From positions 124,001 through 188,000 of the forward strand of contig NZ_JAAIYO010000002.1 in the NCBI RefSeq assembly GCF_014930455.1: 64,000 bases of DNA, in the 5' to 3' direction. The translations under genes were made by a program, and so were the position numbers. Position 1 is the stretch's first letter; the number at the start of each line of letters is the position of its first letter. Shown in pieces: positions 45,528-54,400 of the stretch. This DNA is from Corallococcus soli (GTDB lineage: Bacteria > Myxococcota > Myxococcia > Myxococcales > Myxococcaceae). The notes under the pieces were generated by a model, which saw only the letters and a program-made list of their open reading frames with translations, searched no databases and was not told the origin of the DNA.

Positions 45528-45848
45528 GGCGGTGTTCCTCGAAAGAAGCGGGGTCGGCGGGGGGCGCCGGCCGTATCGGCTGATGTGGGGGACTAGAGCA
45601 GGAGGCATGCCAGCTCCCACCCGCGGGCCGGCGGTGCGCCAATCCCCCGGGATTGCTCGTGAAGGTCCAGGACAGGGGGCTGGCCTTGAGGACGCCGGCG
45701 CCCGCGCCCTGATGACTGCCGTCGGGCCGCTGGTGTCTGGCGTCATCACCCCCGACGCCGTCCGCGCCTCCCACGCACGCGGGCCCGCAAAGAAGAACGG
45801 CCCCCCTCCGCGTGGGAGAGAGGCCGGAAGACTTCAGGGCCCTTCAGG
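45528..45848. other. Intergenic region, no gene seen
   Basis: These 321 bases lie between two minus-strand genes. Open frames crossing it are shadows with no family resemblance. It should hold the promoter of the thaumatin-like gene; I see no convincing promoter boxes. Confidence 0.4.
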
Positions 45849-46118
45849 TCAGGCTCTTCGGACCGTGGCCGAGCGGATGGCCCTCAGGATCAACAGCAAC
45901 ACCACCGCTCCGATGAACGCCACGAAGATGGTGCCCGCGATGCCACCGAACGGAGCACTCGTGCCGAGCGCCCGGAAGATGAAGCCGCCCAGGAACGCGC
46001 CGACCACGCCCACCACGATGTCGCCCACCACGCCGTAACCGCCACCCACCACCGCGGACGCGAGCCACCCCGCGATGAGGCCGATGACCGCCCACAACAG
46101 GATTGCTTCCAAGCCCAT
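45849..46118 (-). CDS. GlsB/YeaQ/YmgE family small membrane protein
   Basis: This 89-residue protein starts at ATG 46118 with an AGGGGG site. It has three hydrophobic glycine-rich segments (AILLWAVIGLIAGWLASAVV, VVGDIVVGVVGAFLGGFIF and TIFVAFIGAVVLLLILRAI) and ends in a basic tail. The GLIAGWLA and GxxGDIVVGVVGAFLGG signatures define the transglycosylase-associated/YeaQ family of inner-membrane stress proteins. The molecular function is not established. The longer frame upstream has no coding character. Confidence 0.92.
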   Translation of the reverse strand: MGLEAILLWAVIGLIAGWLASAVVGGGYGVVGDIVVGVVGAFLGGFIFRALGTSAPFGGIAGTIFVAFIGAVVLLLILRAIRSATVRRA

Positions 46119-46427
46119 GCCGTTCCCCCTTTGCAAATGGACGGGAACAACATGGGCATGGTTCCTCCTGGATGCTCGTCCCACCCCGCGGAACGATGCG
46201 CGGCGCCCCTGGAGCCCTGGCTTCCAGCCACCCTGGCGTTCACCACCGGACGTCCGGACGTCAGCCCTTCGCGGGTGAAGCGCCTCCCAGGGACCGACGC
46301 CTGATTCCCCCGGGGCCGCGAGGCGTACGGACACTGTCCGTGCGCCCTCGCCTGTGGCGCCTCCGGGCCCCGCTTGTCGTGTGAGCCATGGCCCACGACG
46401 TGTTCATCCATCGAGATCTTCACGCCG
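46119..46427. other. Intergenic region, no gene seen
   Basis: About 310 bases upstream of the stress membrane protein gene. It includes a short direct repeat (GGACGTCC-GGACGTC near 46252-46262) and the likely promoter of the minus-strand gene. Nothing else is recognisable. Confidence 0.35.
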
Positions 46428-46734
46428 ATGTACCAGTTGTTCCTCACGGATCGGGACTTCTGGCGCGCGAGCAATTCGTTGCAGTTGGATGAGACCCTCA
46501 CCATCTACGTCGCGACGCTGCTCCAGGCGCCCGGGCTGGTGGCGCTGGTGAACAACCGCCACAACATGTTGCCGCTGACGACGATGCGCGGGCTTCCGCT
46601 TGATGCTGCACGGCCTGTCCGCGGAGCTGCTCCACGGCTTCCTGGTGGAGTGCAAGCACGGGCGGATGCCGCAACTGGCGCGCATCGTGGCGCCCACGCT
46701 CCAACTGCCCCAGCCGGTGAGCAGCGCGGCGTAG
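46428..46734 (+). pseudogene. Frameshifted hypothetical gene
   Basis: Frame 1 from ATG 46428 reads well (YQLFLTDRDFWRASNSLQ, ATLLQAPGLVALVNNRH) up to about 46590. Coding quality then switches to the next frame (GFRLMLHGLSAELLHGFLVE, PQLARIVAPTLQLPQP), which ends at TAG 46734. Joined, the halves make one protein of about 100 residues with no family I recognise. A +1 change near 46585-46592 is implied, either a real mutation or a sequencing error. Confidence 0.55.
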
Positions 46735-46793
46735 GCGTCCTCCGCGCTCCATCCCGGCGACTCACTGCGAAAAGCCCCTCTACTTCCGGAGGA

Positions 46794-46823
46794 TTGACGG
46801 GCCGGGGCTTTAAGATGCATTCT
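46794..46823 (+). promoter_or_regulatory. Candidate promoter of the NO-defence operon
   Basis: TTGACG (46794-46799) is a good -35 box. CATTCT (46818-46823) is a weak -10 box 18 bases on and lies inside the NsrR palindrome, so repressor binding would block it. Confidence 0.5.
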
Positions 46824-46834
46824 GAATGCATCTT
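46812..46834. promoter_or_regulatory. NsrR-type operator
   Basis: A perfect 11-1-11 palindrome, AAGATGCATTC-T-GAATGCATCTT, lies 34 bases before the truncated haemoglobin start. It closely matches the known NsrR consensus (AAGATGCATTT-N-AAATGCATCTT), differing at one position per arm. NsrR is an iron-sulfur repressor released by nitric oxide, and an NsrR-like gene is the last of the same operon, implying autoregulation. Confidence 0.9.
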
Positions 46835-46868
46835 TAACGGGCCTGGTTCCAGGCCGGGGAGCGGCGGC

Positions 46869-47234
46869 ATGTCGAGCGTGTACGAGCAGATTGGTGGAGA
46901 GCCGGCGATGGCGGCGGCGGTGGAGCTCTTCTACCGGAAGGTGCTGGGCGACGAGCGCATCAGCCACTTCTTCGAGACCGTGGACATGGAGCGCCAGGCC
47001 GCGAAGCAGAAGGCCTTCCTGACGATGGTGTGCGGTGGCCCCGCGAACTACACCGGCAAGGACATGCGGGAGGGCCACCGGCCGCTGGTCCAGCGCGGCT
47101 TGAATGACATGCACTTCAACGCCGTGGCGGGGCACCTCAAGGAAACGCTGGAGGAGCTGGGCGTGCCCGCGGAGCTGGTGGGGAAGGTGATGGCGGTCGC
47201 GGAAGGCGCTCGCGCGGACGTGCTGAACCGCTGA
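46869..47234 (+). CDS. Group 1 truncated haemoglobin
   Basis: This 121-residue protein starts at ATG 46869. It has the trHbN pattern SVYEQIGGEPAMAAAVELFYRKVLGDERISHFFE, with Tyr in the FYRKV helix and a KAFLTMVCGGP turn; REGHRPLVQRGL supplies the proximal His (in GHRPL). It can bind O2 and NO and, with a reductase, oxidise NO to nitrate. It is the first gene after the NsrR operator and is followed 19 bases later by a matching reductase, so the two resemble a flavohaemoglobin split into two proteins. It should be induced by nitric oxide. Confidence 0.94.
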   Translation: MSSVYEQIGGEPAMAAAVELFYRKVLGDERISHFFETVDMERQAAKQKAFLTMVCGGPANYTGKDMREGHRPLVQRGLNDMHFNAVAGHLKETLEELGVPAELVGKVMAVAEGARADVLNR

Positions 47235-47253
47235 AGCCGGAAAGGGGCACGTC

Positions 47254-48249
47254 ATGGCGAAGGTGAAACACGAAGCCGCGTGGTACCCACTGGAGCCCGA
47301 GGAGACGGTGCTGGACGGGCTCCTGCGGCAGGGCGTGAACGTGCCCCACTCGTGCCGGGCAGGGGCCTGCCAGTCCTGCCTGATGCGGGCCGTGGAGGGC
47401 ACCGTGCCCCCGGCCTCGCAGGTCGGGCTCAAGGACACGCTCCGGGCCCGCAACTACTTCCTCGCGTGCGCCTGCAAGCTGCCGGCGGACGCCGCGCTGG
47501 AGGTGGCCGGAGTCCGCGAGCTGCGCATCCCCGCGAGCATCGTCGCGTTGGAGTCGCTGTCGCCGGACGTGCTGTCGGTGCGCCTGGAGACGGCGACGCC
47601 ACTCGACTACCGCGCGGGACAGTACGTCTCCCTGGTGCGCGCGGACGGACTCGCGCGCAGCTACTCCCTGGCGAGCCTGCCCCGCGAAGGCACCCTGGAG
47701 CTTCATGTGCGGCTCATCCCCGGGGGCGCCATGAGCGGCTGGCTCGCCCGGGACGTGCGACCCGGTGAACGCGTGGAGATCCAGGGCCCGGCGGGGGACT
47801 GCTTCTACGTGCCCGGGCAGCCGGAGGCCCCCCTGTTGCTGGCGGGCACGGGCACGGGGCTCGCGCCCCTGTATGGGATTGTCCGGGACGCGCTGGAGGC
47901 CGGCCACACGGGGCCCATCCACCTGCTCCACGGGGCGAGGGACCCGGGGGGCCTGTACCTCGTGGACCGGCTGCGTGAGTGGGCCGCCTGGCACCCGAAC
48001 GTCCACTACTGGCCGAGCGTGCTGGCCGGCGGCGGTGGGGACATCCAGGAAGGAACGCTGGAGGCGCTCGTGCTCGCCCGCCTCCCGAAGCGGCCCACCG
48101 GTTGGCGAGCGTTCCTCTGCGGCAACGCCGAAGGGGTGCTATCCCTGCGCAAGAAGCTCTTCCTGGCGGGGTTCTCGCTGAAGGACATCCACGCGGATGC
48201 CTTCCTGCCGAGCGCGCCGCCAGCAGGGCGTGTCGCTGGAGCCGCCTGA
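47254..48249 (+). CDS. 2Fe-2S ferredoxin/FAD/NAD(P)H oxidoreductase
   Basis: This 331-residue reductase starts at ATG 47254 after GAAAGGGGCAC. The N-terminal ferredoxin domain carries the plant-type cluster ligands in PHSCRAGACQSCLM and FLACAC. The ferredoxin-reductase domain follows: FAD motif RSYSLAS, a pyrophosphate-binding segment GGAMSGWLA, NAD(P) motif LLLAGTGTGLAPLYGI, and the C-terminal FLCGNAEGV. The module order (ferredoxin first) is that of CDP-6-deoxyglucoseen reductase and phenol hydroxylase reductase. It probably feeds electrons to the adjacent haemoglobin. Its last codons lie immediately before the NsrR start. Confidence 0.93.
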   Translation: MAKVKHEAAWYPLEPEETVLDGLLRQGVNVPHSCRAGACQSCLMRAVEGTVPPASQVGLKDTLRARNYFLACACKLPADAALEVAGVRELRIPASIVALESLSPDVLSVRLETATPLDYRAGQYVSLVRADGLARSYSLASLPREGTLELHVRLIPGGAMSGWLARDVRPGERVEIQGPAGDCFYVPGQPEAPLLLAGTGTGLAPLYGIVRDALEAGHTGPIHLLHGARDPGGLYLVDRLREWAAWHPNVHYWPSVLAGGGGDIQEGTLEALVLARLPKRPTGWRAFLCGNAEGVLSLRKKLFLAGFSLKDIHADAFLPSAPPAGRVAGAA

Positions 48250-48251
48250 CC

Positions 48252-48704
48252 TTGCACCTGACCCTTCACGCCGACTACGCGCTGCGCGTCCTCATGTACC
48301 TGGCCGCGCGCTCCGACACGCCGTCGTCCACCCAGGAGATGGCGGACGCCTACCGCATCTCCAAGCACCACCTGGTGCGCGTGGTGCAGACGCTGGGACA
48401 GCAGGGCTGGGTGGAGGTGCGGCCGGGGCGCTCCGGCGGCGTTCTGCTGGCGAAGGCCCCGGGGGACATCCGCCTGGGCAAGGTGGTGCGCGCGGCCGAG
48501 CCGGACTTCCACCTGGTGGAGTGCTTCGACCGGGAGCGCAACACCTGTCCCATCGCGCCGGCCTGCGGCCTCAAGGGCGTGCTGGCGGAGGCCCGCGACG
48601 CGTTCCTGGCCACGCTAGACAAGTACACGCTGGAAGACCTGTTGCGGCGCTCCAAGCCGGGCCTGGTCGAACTCTTCTTCCCCGCGGCCACGTCGGAGGG
48701 CTGA
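48252..48704 (+). CDS. nsrR: Rrf2-family NO-sensing repressor NsrR
   Basis: This 150-residue protein starts at TTG 48252 with GGAG eight bases upstream. It is typical of Rrf2: LTLHADYALRVLMYLA, a winged helix ISKHHLVRVVQTLGQQGWVEVRPGRSGG, and three cysteines in ECFDRERNTCPIAPACGLK spaced as the NsrR/IscR cluster ligands (C-x7-C-x5-C here). NsrR binds a 4Fe-4S cluster that reacts with NO and releases DNA. With a perfect NsrR palindrome in front of its operon, autorepression is very likely. It ends at a hairpin shared with the convergent PEBP gene. Confidence 0.93.
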   Translation: MHLTLHADYALRVLMYLAARSDTPSSTQEMADAYRISKHHLVRVVQTLGQQGWVEVRPGRSGGVLLAKAPGDIRLGKVVRAAEPDFHLVECFDRERNTCPIAPACGLKGVLAEARDAFLATLDKYTLEDLLRRSKPGLVELFFPAATSEG

Positions 48705-48735
48705 GGCCCCCGACGTGGGCGCAGAGGGGCTTCAG
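48701..48735. terminator. Bidirectional terminator between nsrR and PEBP gene
   Basis: CTGAGGCCCC (48701-48710) pairs with GGGGCTTCAG (48726-48735) in a 10-bp stem with one G-T pair and a 15-base loop. It overlaps both convergent gene ends. Confidence 0.6.
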
Positions 48736-49259
48736 CGCCCGTAGGTGCCGACGAGCGTGGCGCGCGCGAGCGTGTGGCTGAAGAGGTTGAAGCCCAGCAG
48801 GCCGGGCGAGGCGTCCTTCGGCACGTCGAGCGACTCCACGTCCACGGCGTGCACGACGATGAAGTAGCGGTGCGCGCCATGGCCCGGCGGAGGCGCGGCG
48901 CCGATGTAGCGCGCGACGCCGCCGTCGTTGCGGAGCTGGAAGGCGCCGGCGGGCAGCTTCTTGCCGTCCTCGGTGCCCGCGTCGGTGGGCAGGCTGGTGG
49001 TGGCGCGGGGCAGGTTGACCACGGCCCAGTGCCAGAAGCCGCTCGCGGTGGGCGCGTCCGGGTCGTAGACGGTGACGACGAAGCTCTTCGTGCCCTCCGG
49101 GAAGCCGCTCCAGGACAACTGCGGTGACACGTCCTTGCCGCCCGCGCCAAAGATGCCGCTGAGCTGCGCGGTGGCCAGCGTCTCGCCGTCGCGCACGTCG
49201 GTGCTGGTGACGGTGAAGGAGGGCACCTTCGGCAATGCGTCGTAGGGGTTGAGCTTCAT
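48732..49259 (-). CDS. YbhB/YbcL family Raf kinase inhibitor-like (PEBP) protein
   Basis: This 175-residue protein starts at ATG 49259 after CTGGAG. It matches the bacterial phosphatidylethanolamine-binding protein family: [40 protein letters not shown] is the DPD-P and W-H-W core, and [25 protein letters not shown] holds the GxxPPxGHGxHxY motif. It is cytoplasmic with no signal peptide. The biological role of bacterial members is unclear. It converges on nsrR. Confidence 0.94.
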   Translation of the reverse strand: MKLNPYDALPKVPSFTVTSTDVRDGETLATAQLSGIFGAGGKDVSPQLSWSGFPEGTKSFVVTVYDPDAPTASGFWHWAVVNLPRATTSLPTDAGTEDGKKLPAGAFQLRNDGGVARYIGAAPPPGHGAHRYFIVVHAVDVESLDVPKDASPGLLGFNLFSHTLARATLVGTYGR

Positions 49260-49362
49260 GCGCGTGGGCTCCAGGGGAGGAAGAGGGGCGCGAAAATAAC
49301 CACCCGCTTCGGGAGTCGCGCGCACCCGCGCGCCGACTGTCGCAATGTGGAGGGTTGACGCT

Positions 49363-49572
49363 TCAGCGGGAGGCCCTTCTCTCCCGGTACTCCACGGTCA
49401 TTTTCTGCAGGGCCTTGAGCATCTCGTCATCCTCAATGGAGAAGGGATCGCACTGCCCCGTCAGCTGACTGCTGGCGATTGCAATGACCTGTCCCACGCG
49501 GAAGTCAGGCTCTTCCGCCAGGAAGTTCAGGAGCGCTTCCATGACCTGTTCTGGAAGTCGTTTCGGGCTCAT
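49363..49572 (-). CDS. Small conserved-looking hypothetical protein
   Basis: This 69-residue protein starts at ATG 49572 with an AGGGTG site; the open frame upstream of it lacks coding character. It is acidic and helical: [19 protein letters not shown], then [12 protein letters not shown], then a helix [15 protein letters not shown]. It has no signal peptide or cysteine pair. I do not recognise the family. It is divergent from the methionine S-methyltransferase gene. Confidence 0.6.
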   Translation of the reverse strand: MSPKRLPEQVMEALLNFLAEEPDFRVGQVIAIASSQLTGQCDPFSIEDDEMLKALQKMTVEYRERRASR

Positions 49573-49771
49573 GCCGCCGCACCCTACCGTCCGGCCCCGA
49601 GGCCTGGAAGGAGCCCTGGATGCGCCGTACGTGGAGCTGAAGGGCGCAGGACGCAGCGCGTACGACGAGGACTGAAAGTGTGTAGCCGCACGCAGCGTCC
49701 CCGTGATGACGAGGCGCGTCGGTTCGCTGTCGTTGACAGGGGACACCCGGGCCCGGACAGTCGTGCGCGCC

Positions 49772-52700
49772 ATGGCCACCTATCCCGCGTCTCCCCGTGA
49801 AGCCTTCCTCCAGCTTCGCTCGCTCGCCGAGGCGCTGAGCCAACCGGAGCAGCGCCCCCGCGCGCTGGTGGAGCTGCGCGAGCTGGCGGAGCTGTCGCGC
49901 GACAAGCCGGAGGGCGCGCCGCTGCGCCTCGCGTCGGTGGTGGTCGCGGTGGGCGCGTCGCAGGAGCGGCTGGAGCTGCTCATCCCGCCGTCCATCTTCG
50001 CGCCCGAGGCCTGGGCCTTCACCTTCCTGGAGGGCCTGCTGAAGGTCCCGCTGGACGAGTACGCCGGCAAGCAGCTGGTGGAGGTGGGCGCGGGCTCCGG
50101 GTGGATCTGCATCGCGCTGGCGAAGTTCACCGGCCTCGCGCGCATCCGCGGCCTGGACCTCAACCCGCAGGCTCCCGCCGTGGGCCTCTGCAACGCGTGG
50201 CTCAATGGAGACGAACACCTGGTGTCGCGGCTGTCCTTCGGGGAGAGCGACCTCCTGCGCGGCCTGCCCCAGAAGCCCGACTGGGACTTCATCGTCGGGT
50301 GCATCCCCCAGGTGCTGCGCGGCGACGAGCTGCCGGCGGAGCTGGCGCAGGCGGATGAGCAGGCCCTGCTGGACCTGTCCAACTACACCTCGCTCCAGAA
50401 CGTCTACGAGGACCACTTCGGCCTGGGCCTCATCGCGCGGCTGCTGGACGAGGCCCCGGAGCGACTCCACGCGGGCGGACGGTTGCTGCTGAACCTCGCG
50501 GGCCGCCCGGGCCGCGCCATCATCGCGCGCATGTTCACCCGGCGCGGCTTCACCACCCGCGTGCGCGTGGCCCGCCGCGTGATGCAGGCAGCGGACACGG
50601 ACATCCGTCCCCTGGTGTCCCTGGAGCAGCGCACCGGGCGCGAGTTCGAGTTCTTCATGGAGGCCCACAGCCCGGAGCCGCTGCGCGCCGCGACCGCGCT
50701 CGGCTGGCTCCAGGCGGGCCACCCCATCTGGCACGAGGTGGCCGTGTGGGAAGCGAACCTGTCGCTGCCCCGTGAAACGCTGGCCCTGCGCGCCGCCCTG
50801 CGCTCCCTGGGCATCGCGGCGCTCCAGGAGGAGCTGGACCTGGGCACCGCGTCCGCCGAACAACTGGGCTTCGTCACGGCGCTCGCGGAGCGGCTGTCGC
50901 AGTCGCCGCACCTGCCCTACGCGCACGAGGCCGGGGACGCGTCCTTCCGCCGGCTGGTGGCCCGCTACCTGGACCGCCACTTCGGCCTGCGCCTTTCTGA
51001 GGACTCCCTGTTCGTCGCCCCCGAGCGCGAGCAGGCCGTCTATTCGCTGCTGCTCGCCACCTGCGATCCCGGCGACACGGTGCTGGTGTCGCGCAGCCTG
51101 CACCCGCTCTACGCCCGGGCCCTGGAGAAGGCGGGCGTGCGCGCCGCGGTGACGCACAACGCGCTGGGGGAGATCCGCCGCCTGCTCACCGCCTTCGACG
51201 TGAAGGCCGTGCTCCTGACGGTGGAGCCGGGGGAGCGCACGAACCTCGCGGTGCTGCGCGACATCGTGGCGGAGGCCGCGCGGCGCGGCATCTGGGTGGT
51301 GCTGGACGAGAGCGCCTTCTTCAACATCACCGGGGAGGTGGAGCCGCGCACGCTCTTCGAGTTCCTGGCCCGGACGCCACAAGCGCCCAACCTGGTCATC
51401 CTGTACGGGCTCATCAAGAACGCGGTGTGGCCAGACCTGGAGCTGACGCTGCTGCTGCCCGTGCCCGAGCCGCTGCGCGCCGACCTGGAGGTGGCCGCGG
51501 AGGTGACGTACTCGCGCATCAGCGTCTTCGCGGAGTGGTTCTACGAGCGCACCTTCTCCGAGCTGCTCGCCTTCCGGATGGCCTTCGCGGAGCCCGAGCC
51601 GCCCACGCCGCCCCGCGCGCCTGAAGTGCCGCTGCCCCGCGCGCAGCGCATCGCCCGGCTCTCCACGCTGCCCGCGTTCGCCCCCCGCTTCTTCCGCGAG
51701 GACGACCCGGAGCTCGTGCGCCTGGACTACGGCGAGAACGAAGGCCCGCTGCCGCTGCCGCTGATTGAAGGCCTCATCGCGGCCGGCGTCGCCCCGCGCG
51801 CGGACGCCACGCAGACGGGCCTGGCGGAGTCGGTGGCCGCCTTCCTGCTGGAGACGCGAGGCGCCCGCTACGCCGCGGAGGAGGTGGTCGTGGCCCCCGG
51901 CGTCTGGCCCCTCATGCACCACCTGGGCGTGGCGCTGCTCAAGCGGCTGGGGCGGGTGCCGCGCGTGTTCCTCGTCACGCCCTGCTACGGCGTGCTGGCG
52001 CCCACGTTCCTCGCGGCGGGCTGCGAGGTGGACTCAGGCCCGCTCTCCACGCTGCTGGCGCGCCGCGCGCGCGGCGGGGCGCCGGACGCGGTGGTGCTGT
52101 CCCAGCCGGCGAACCCCACGGGCCACTACCTCTCCCACGAGGAGCTGATGGCGCTGGCGACGTACGTGGTGGAGCAGCGCTGCCTGTGGGTGTCGGATGA
52201 AATCTTCGGGCTGGTGAACCTCACCAACCCCACGGCGGAGACGGTGCACAGCCCGGTGACGCTGGAGGGCGCGGTGCCCGGCATCGGCGCGCACACGGTG
52301 CTCCTGGGCGGGCTGTCCAAGGAGTTCGCGGCCGGGGGCCTGCGCGTGGGCTGGCTCGCGACGAAGGACCGGGCCCTGGTGGCGGCGCTGCGCGACAGCG
52401 CCCCGGGCGTGCTGCACGCGCCCACCGCGCGCGCGGCGGCGTACCTGTACGCGGCCCATGCGCGAGGCCCGGACGGACAGCTGCTCTATCCGGCGCGCCA
52501 CAAGGCGCTCCGGGCCTTCCTGGCGAGGATGCGGCGCGACCTGGCGGAGAAGCGCGCGCTGCTGGCCGAGGCCCTGCCCGACGACGGCCGCGCGGAGTCC
52601 ACCGAGGCGGGAGGCCTCTTCCTCGCGCCGCCCATGACGGCCTGGCTGGGCCGCACCGTGGACGGGGTGAAGCTCACGCCGGAGAACCTGCCCCGCATCG

Positions 52701-52843
52701 TCTACGAGCACACCCACGTGGTGCTCAACGGCGGCGCGTGGTGCGGCGACCCGGAGCGCGTGCGCGCGGTGTTCTCCATCCCCAGGCAGAAGCTGCTGAA
52801 GGCCCGCGACCGGCTTCGCGCCTTTGGACAGCGGCTGCGCTGA
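49772..52843 (+). CDS. Plant-like methionine S-methyltransferase (methyltransferase-aminotransferase fusion)
   Basis: This 1023-residue protein starts at ATG 49772; the open frame extends to 49703. Residues 1-330 are a SAM methyltransferase: VEVGAGSGWICIALAKF, GLDLNPQAP, VGCIPQVL, LSNYTSLQNVYEDHFGLGLIA, MFTRRGF and QAADTDIRPLV. From memory of plant methionine S-methyltransferase, these blocks match its N-terminal domain in sequence and order. Residues 360-1020 form an aminotransferase-like PLP region with a first degenerate lobe, then PANPTGHYLS, VSDEIFGLVN and the lysine in GGLSKEFAAGGLRVGW. Plant enzymes have the same fusion and make S-methylmethionine from methionine and SAM. Total length is close to theirs (about 1090). 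Confidence 0.88.
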   Translation: MATYPASPREAFLQLRSLAEALSQPEQRPRALVELRELAELSRDKPEGAPLRLASVVVAVGASQERLELLIPPSIFAPEAWAFTFLEGLLKVPLDEYAGKQLVEVGAGSGWICIALAKFTGLARIRGLDLNPQAPAVGLCNAWLNGDEHLVSRLSFGESDLLRGLPQKPDWDFIVGCIPQVLRGDELPAELAQADEQALLDLSNYTSLQNVYEDHFGLGLIARLLDEAPERLHAGGRLLLNLAGRPGRAIIARMFTRRGFTTRVRVARRVMQAADTDIRPLVSLEQRTGREFEFFMEAHSPEPLRAATALGWLQAGHPIWHEVAVWEANLSLPRETLALRAALRSLGIAALQEELDLGTASAEQLGFVTALAERLSQSPHLPYAHEAGDASFRRLVARYLDRHFGLRLSEDSLFVAPEREQAVYSLLLATCDPGDTVLVSRSLHPLYARALEKAGVRAAVTHNALGEIRRLLTAFDVKAVLLTVEPGERTNLAVLRDIVAEAARRGIWVVLDESAFFNITGEVEPRTLFEFLARTPQAPNLVILYGLIKNAVWPDLELTLLLPVPEPLRADLEVAAEVTYSRISVFAEWFYERTFSELLAFRMAFAEPEPPTPPRAPEVPLPRAQRIARLSTLPAFAPRFFREDDPELVRLDYGENEGPLPLPLIEGLIAAGVAPRADATQTGLAESVAAFLLETRGARYAAEEVVVAPGVWPLMHHLGVALLKRLGRVPRVFLVTPCYGVLAPTFLAAGCEVDSGPLSTLLARRARGGAPDAVVLSQPANPTGHYLSHEELMALATYVVEQRCLWVSDEIFGLVNLTNPTAETVHSPVTLEGAVPGIGAHTVLLGGLSKEFAAGGLRVGWLATKDRALVAALRDSAPGVLHAPTARAAAYLYAAHARGPDGQLLYPARHKALRAFLARMRRDLAEKRALLAEALPDDGRAESTEAGGLFLAPPMTAWLGRTVDGVKLTPENLPRIVYEHTHVVLNGGAWCGDPERVRAVFSIPRQKLLKARDRLRAFGQRLR

Positions 52844-52869
52844 GCGCGCGGGCTACAGTGCCTTCGCAC

Positions 52870-54168
52870 ATGCTCCGACCGCTCGTCCTGCTCCTCTGCT
52901 GCCTGCCGACGGCCGTGTTCGCCGCCCCCGAGTCCTGGCTGGTGACGACCGACCTGTGGGGCAACCCCGCGTACCAGACGCTCACGCTCGAGCGCTCCGG
53001 GAAGCGCCTCACCGGGGAGCTGGACGGCGACGCGCTGGAAGGCGAGCGCGTGGGCAACGACCTGCGCTTCGTCGTCACGGACTCGCGCAAGCAGACGTAT
53101 GTCTTCAACGGCAAGGTGACAGGGGACGCGCTCCGCGGCACCGCGGACTACCCCGACAGCAACAACCCGAAGACGCGGGTGCCGCATGCCTTCACGGCGC
53201 GGTTGCTGCCGCGGCGCCCGGCCGGGCCTCCGCGCGTGCACACGTTCAAGCCCACCACCTGGTCCAACGAGTTCTCCGCCCACCGCGAGCCGGTCCTCAC
53301 GGTCTGGCCCGGAGACACCGTGCGCACCACGACGCTCGACTCTGGCGGCATGGACGAGCAGGGCGTCACGCGCGCGCTCTTCGGCAATCCGCAGACAGGG
53401 CCCTTCTTCATCGCCACCGCGAACCCGGGGGACACCCTGGTCATCCGGCTCAAGCGCCTGCGGTTGAACCGGACGTTCGCGGACAGCCTGGACAGCATCG
53501 TGGGGCGGGCCCTCACGCCGGGCCTGGCCGCGAAGGCGACGGACCTGGGCAAGCCCGTGCGCTGGAAGCTGGACCTGGAGCGCGGCGTCGCGAGCCCGGA
53601 GACGCCGACGGAGCGCCTGAAGCACTTCACCGTTCCCCTGCGCCCCATGCTGGGCGGACTGGCGGTGGCGCCAGGGTTCGGCTCCGCGTCCGCGTCCACC
53701 GGCGACACGGGCCGTGCCGGCGGCAACATGGACTTCAACGAGGTGGCGGAGGGCAACACCGTCTTCCTGCCCGTGTCCCAGCCCGGCGCGCTGCTCTACC
53801 TGGGGGACGCGCACGCCGCGCAGGGCGACGGTGAGACGTCGCAGTACGCGCTGGAGACGTCCATGGACGTCGAGTTCACCGTGGACGTCGTGCACGGCAA
53901 GCCGCCGCCCATGACGCCCCGGGTGGAGTCCCCCACGCACCTGATGGCGCTGGGCCAGGGCGGCTCCCTGGACGACGCGCTGCGCTCCGCGACGCAAGGG
54001 CTCACGCAGTGGCTGGAGCAGGAGTACGGCCTCACCCTGTCGGAGTGCGCGCAGGTGCTGGGCAGCTCCGTGCAGTACGTCGTCGCGAACCTCGCGGGGC
54101 GCAGCGTGGGCGTCGCCGCGAAGCTGGAGAAGGCGCGGCTGGAGCGCCTTCGCCCTTCCGGGAAGTAG
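52870..54168 (+). CDS. Secreted acetamidase/formamidase family protein
   Basis: This 432-residue protein starts at ATG 52870 with a signal peptide (VLLLCCLPTAVFA). An N-terminal beta region (25-125) precedes an acetamidase/formamidase fold: WPGDTVRTTTLDSGG, GPFFIATANPGDTLVI, GRAGGNMDFNEVAEGNTVFLPV and GALLYLGDAHAAQGDGE, the last two being the family's GGN-D and GDxHAxQGDGE signatures. Relatives hydrolyse small amides. Because it is exported, the substrate is probably extracellular. It starts 26 bases after the methyltransferase stop, so the two may be co-transcribed. Confidence 0.9.
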   Translation: MLRPLVLLLCCLPTAVFAAPESWLVTTDLWGNPAYQTLTLERSGKRLTGELDGDALEGERVGNDLRFVVTDSRKQTYVFNGKVTGDALRGTADYPDSNNPKTRVPHAFTARLLPRRPAGPPRVHTFKPTTWSNEFSAHREPVLTVWPGDTVRTTTLDSGGMDEQGVTRALFGNPQTGPFFIATANPGDTLVIRLKRLRLNRTFADSLDSIVGRALTPGLAAKATDLGKPVRWKLDLERGVASPETPTERLKHFTVPLRPMLGGLAVAPGFGSASASTGDTGRAGGNMDFNEVAEGNTVFLPVSQPGALLYLGDAHAAQGDGETSQYALETSMDVEFTVDVVHGKPPPMTPRVESPTHLMALGQGGSLDDALRSATQGLTQWLEQEYGLTLSECAQVLGSSVQYVVANLAGRSVGVAAKLEKARLERLRPSGK

Positions 54169-54400
54169 GCCGCGCCTTGTTGCCTCCCCGTCCACGGGGA
54201 GCGCGCTGCTGTAGCCTGCCAGTCCACGAAGGCGCGGTGCCTCCCTCCCTTGCGCCCGTGTCGTCCCAGGCAAGCATTGCCGCCGCGGCGTTCGGGGGCG
54301 GTTGGTATGGCCCTTGAAGGGTTCCGCGTGGCCTGCCGCGCACCGGGAGCGGCTCCGGAGCAGGCGGAAGGGAGACAGGCGGATGCCGGGCCTCGTGACA
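54169..54400. other. Intergenic region between convergent genes
   Basis: About 230 bases between the acetamidase stop and the response regulator stop. No gene or convincing terminator was seen. Confidence 0.35.

Noticed and set aside
49703-49771. Longer start of the methionine S-methyltransferase
   Set aside because: The extra 23 residues lack the helical character of the following sequence, and plant homologues give no support for them. ATG 49772 is preferred, though its ribosome site is weak.
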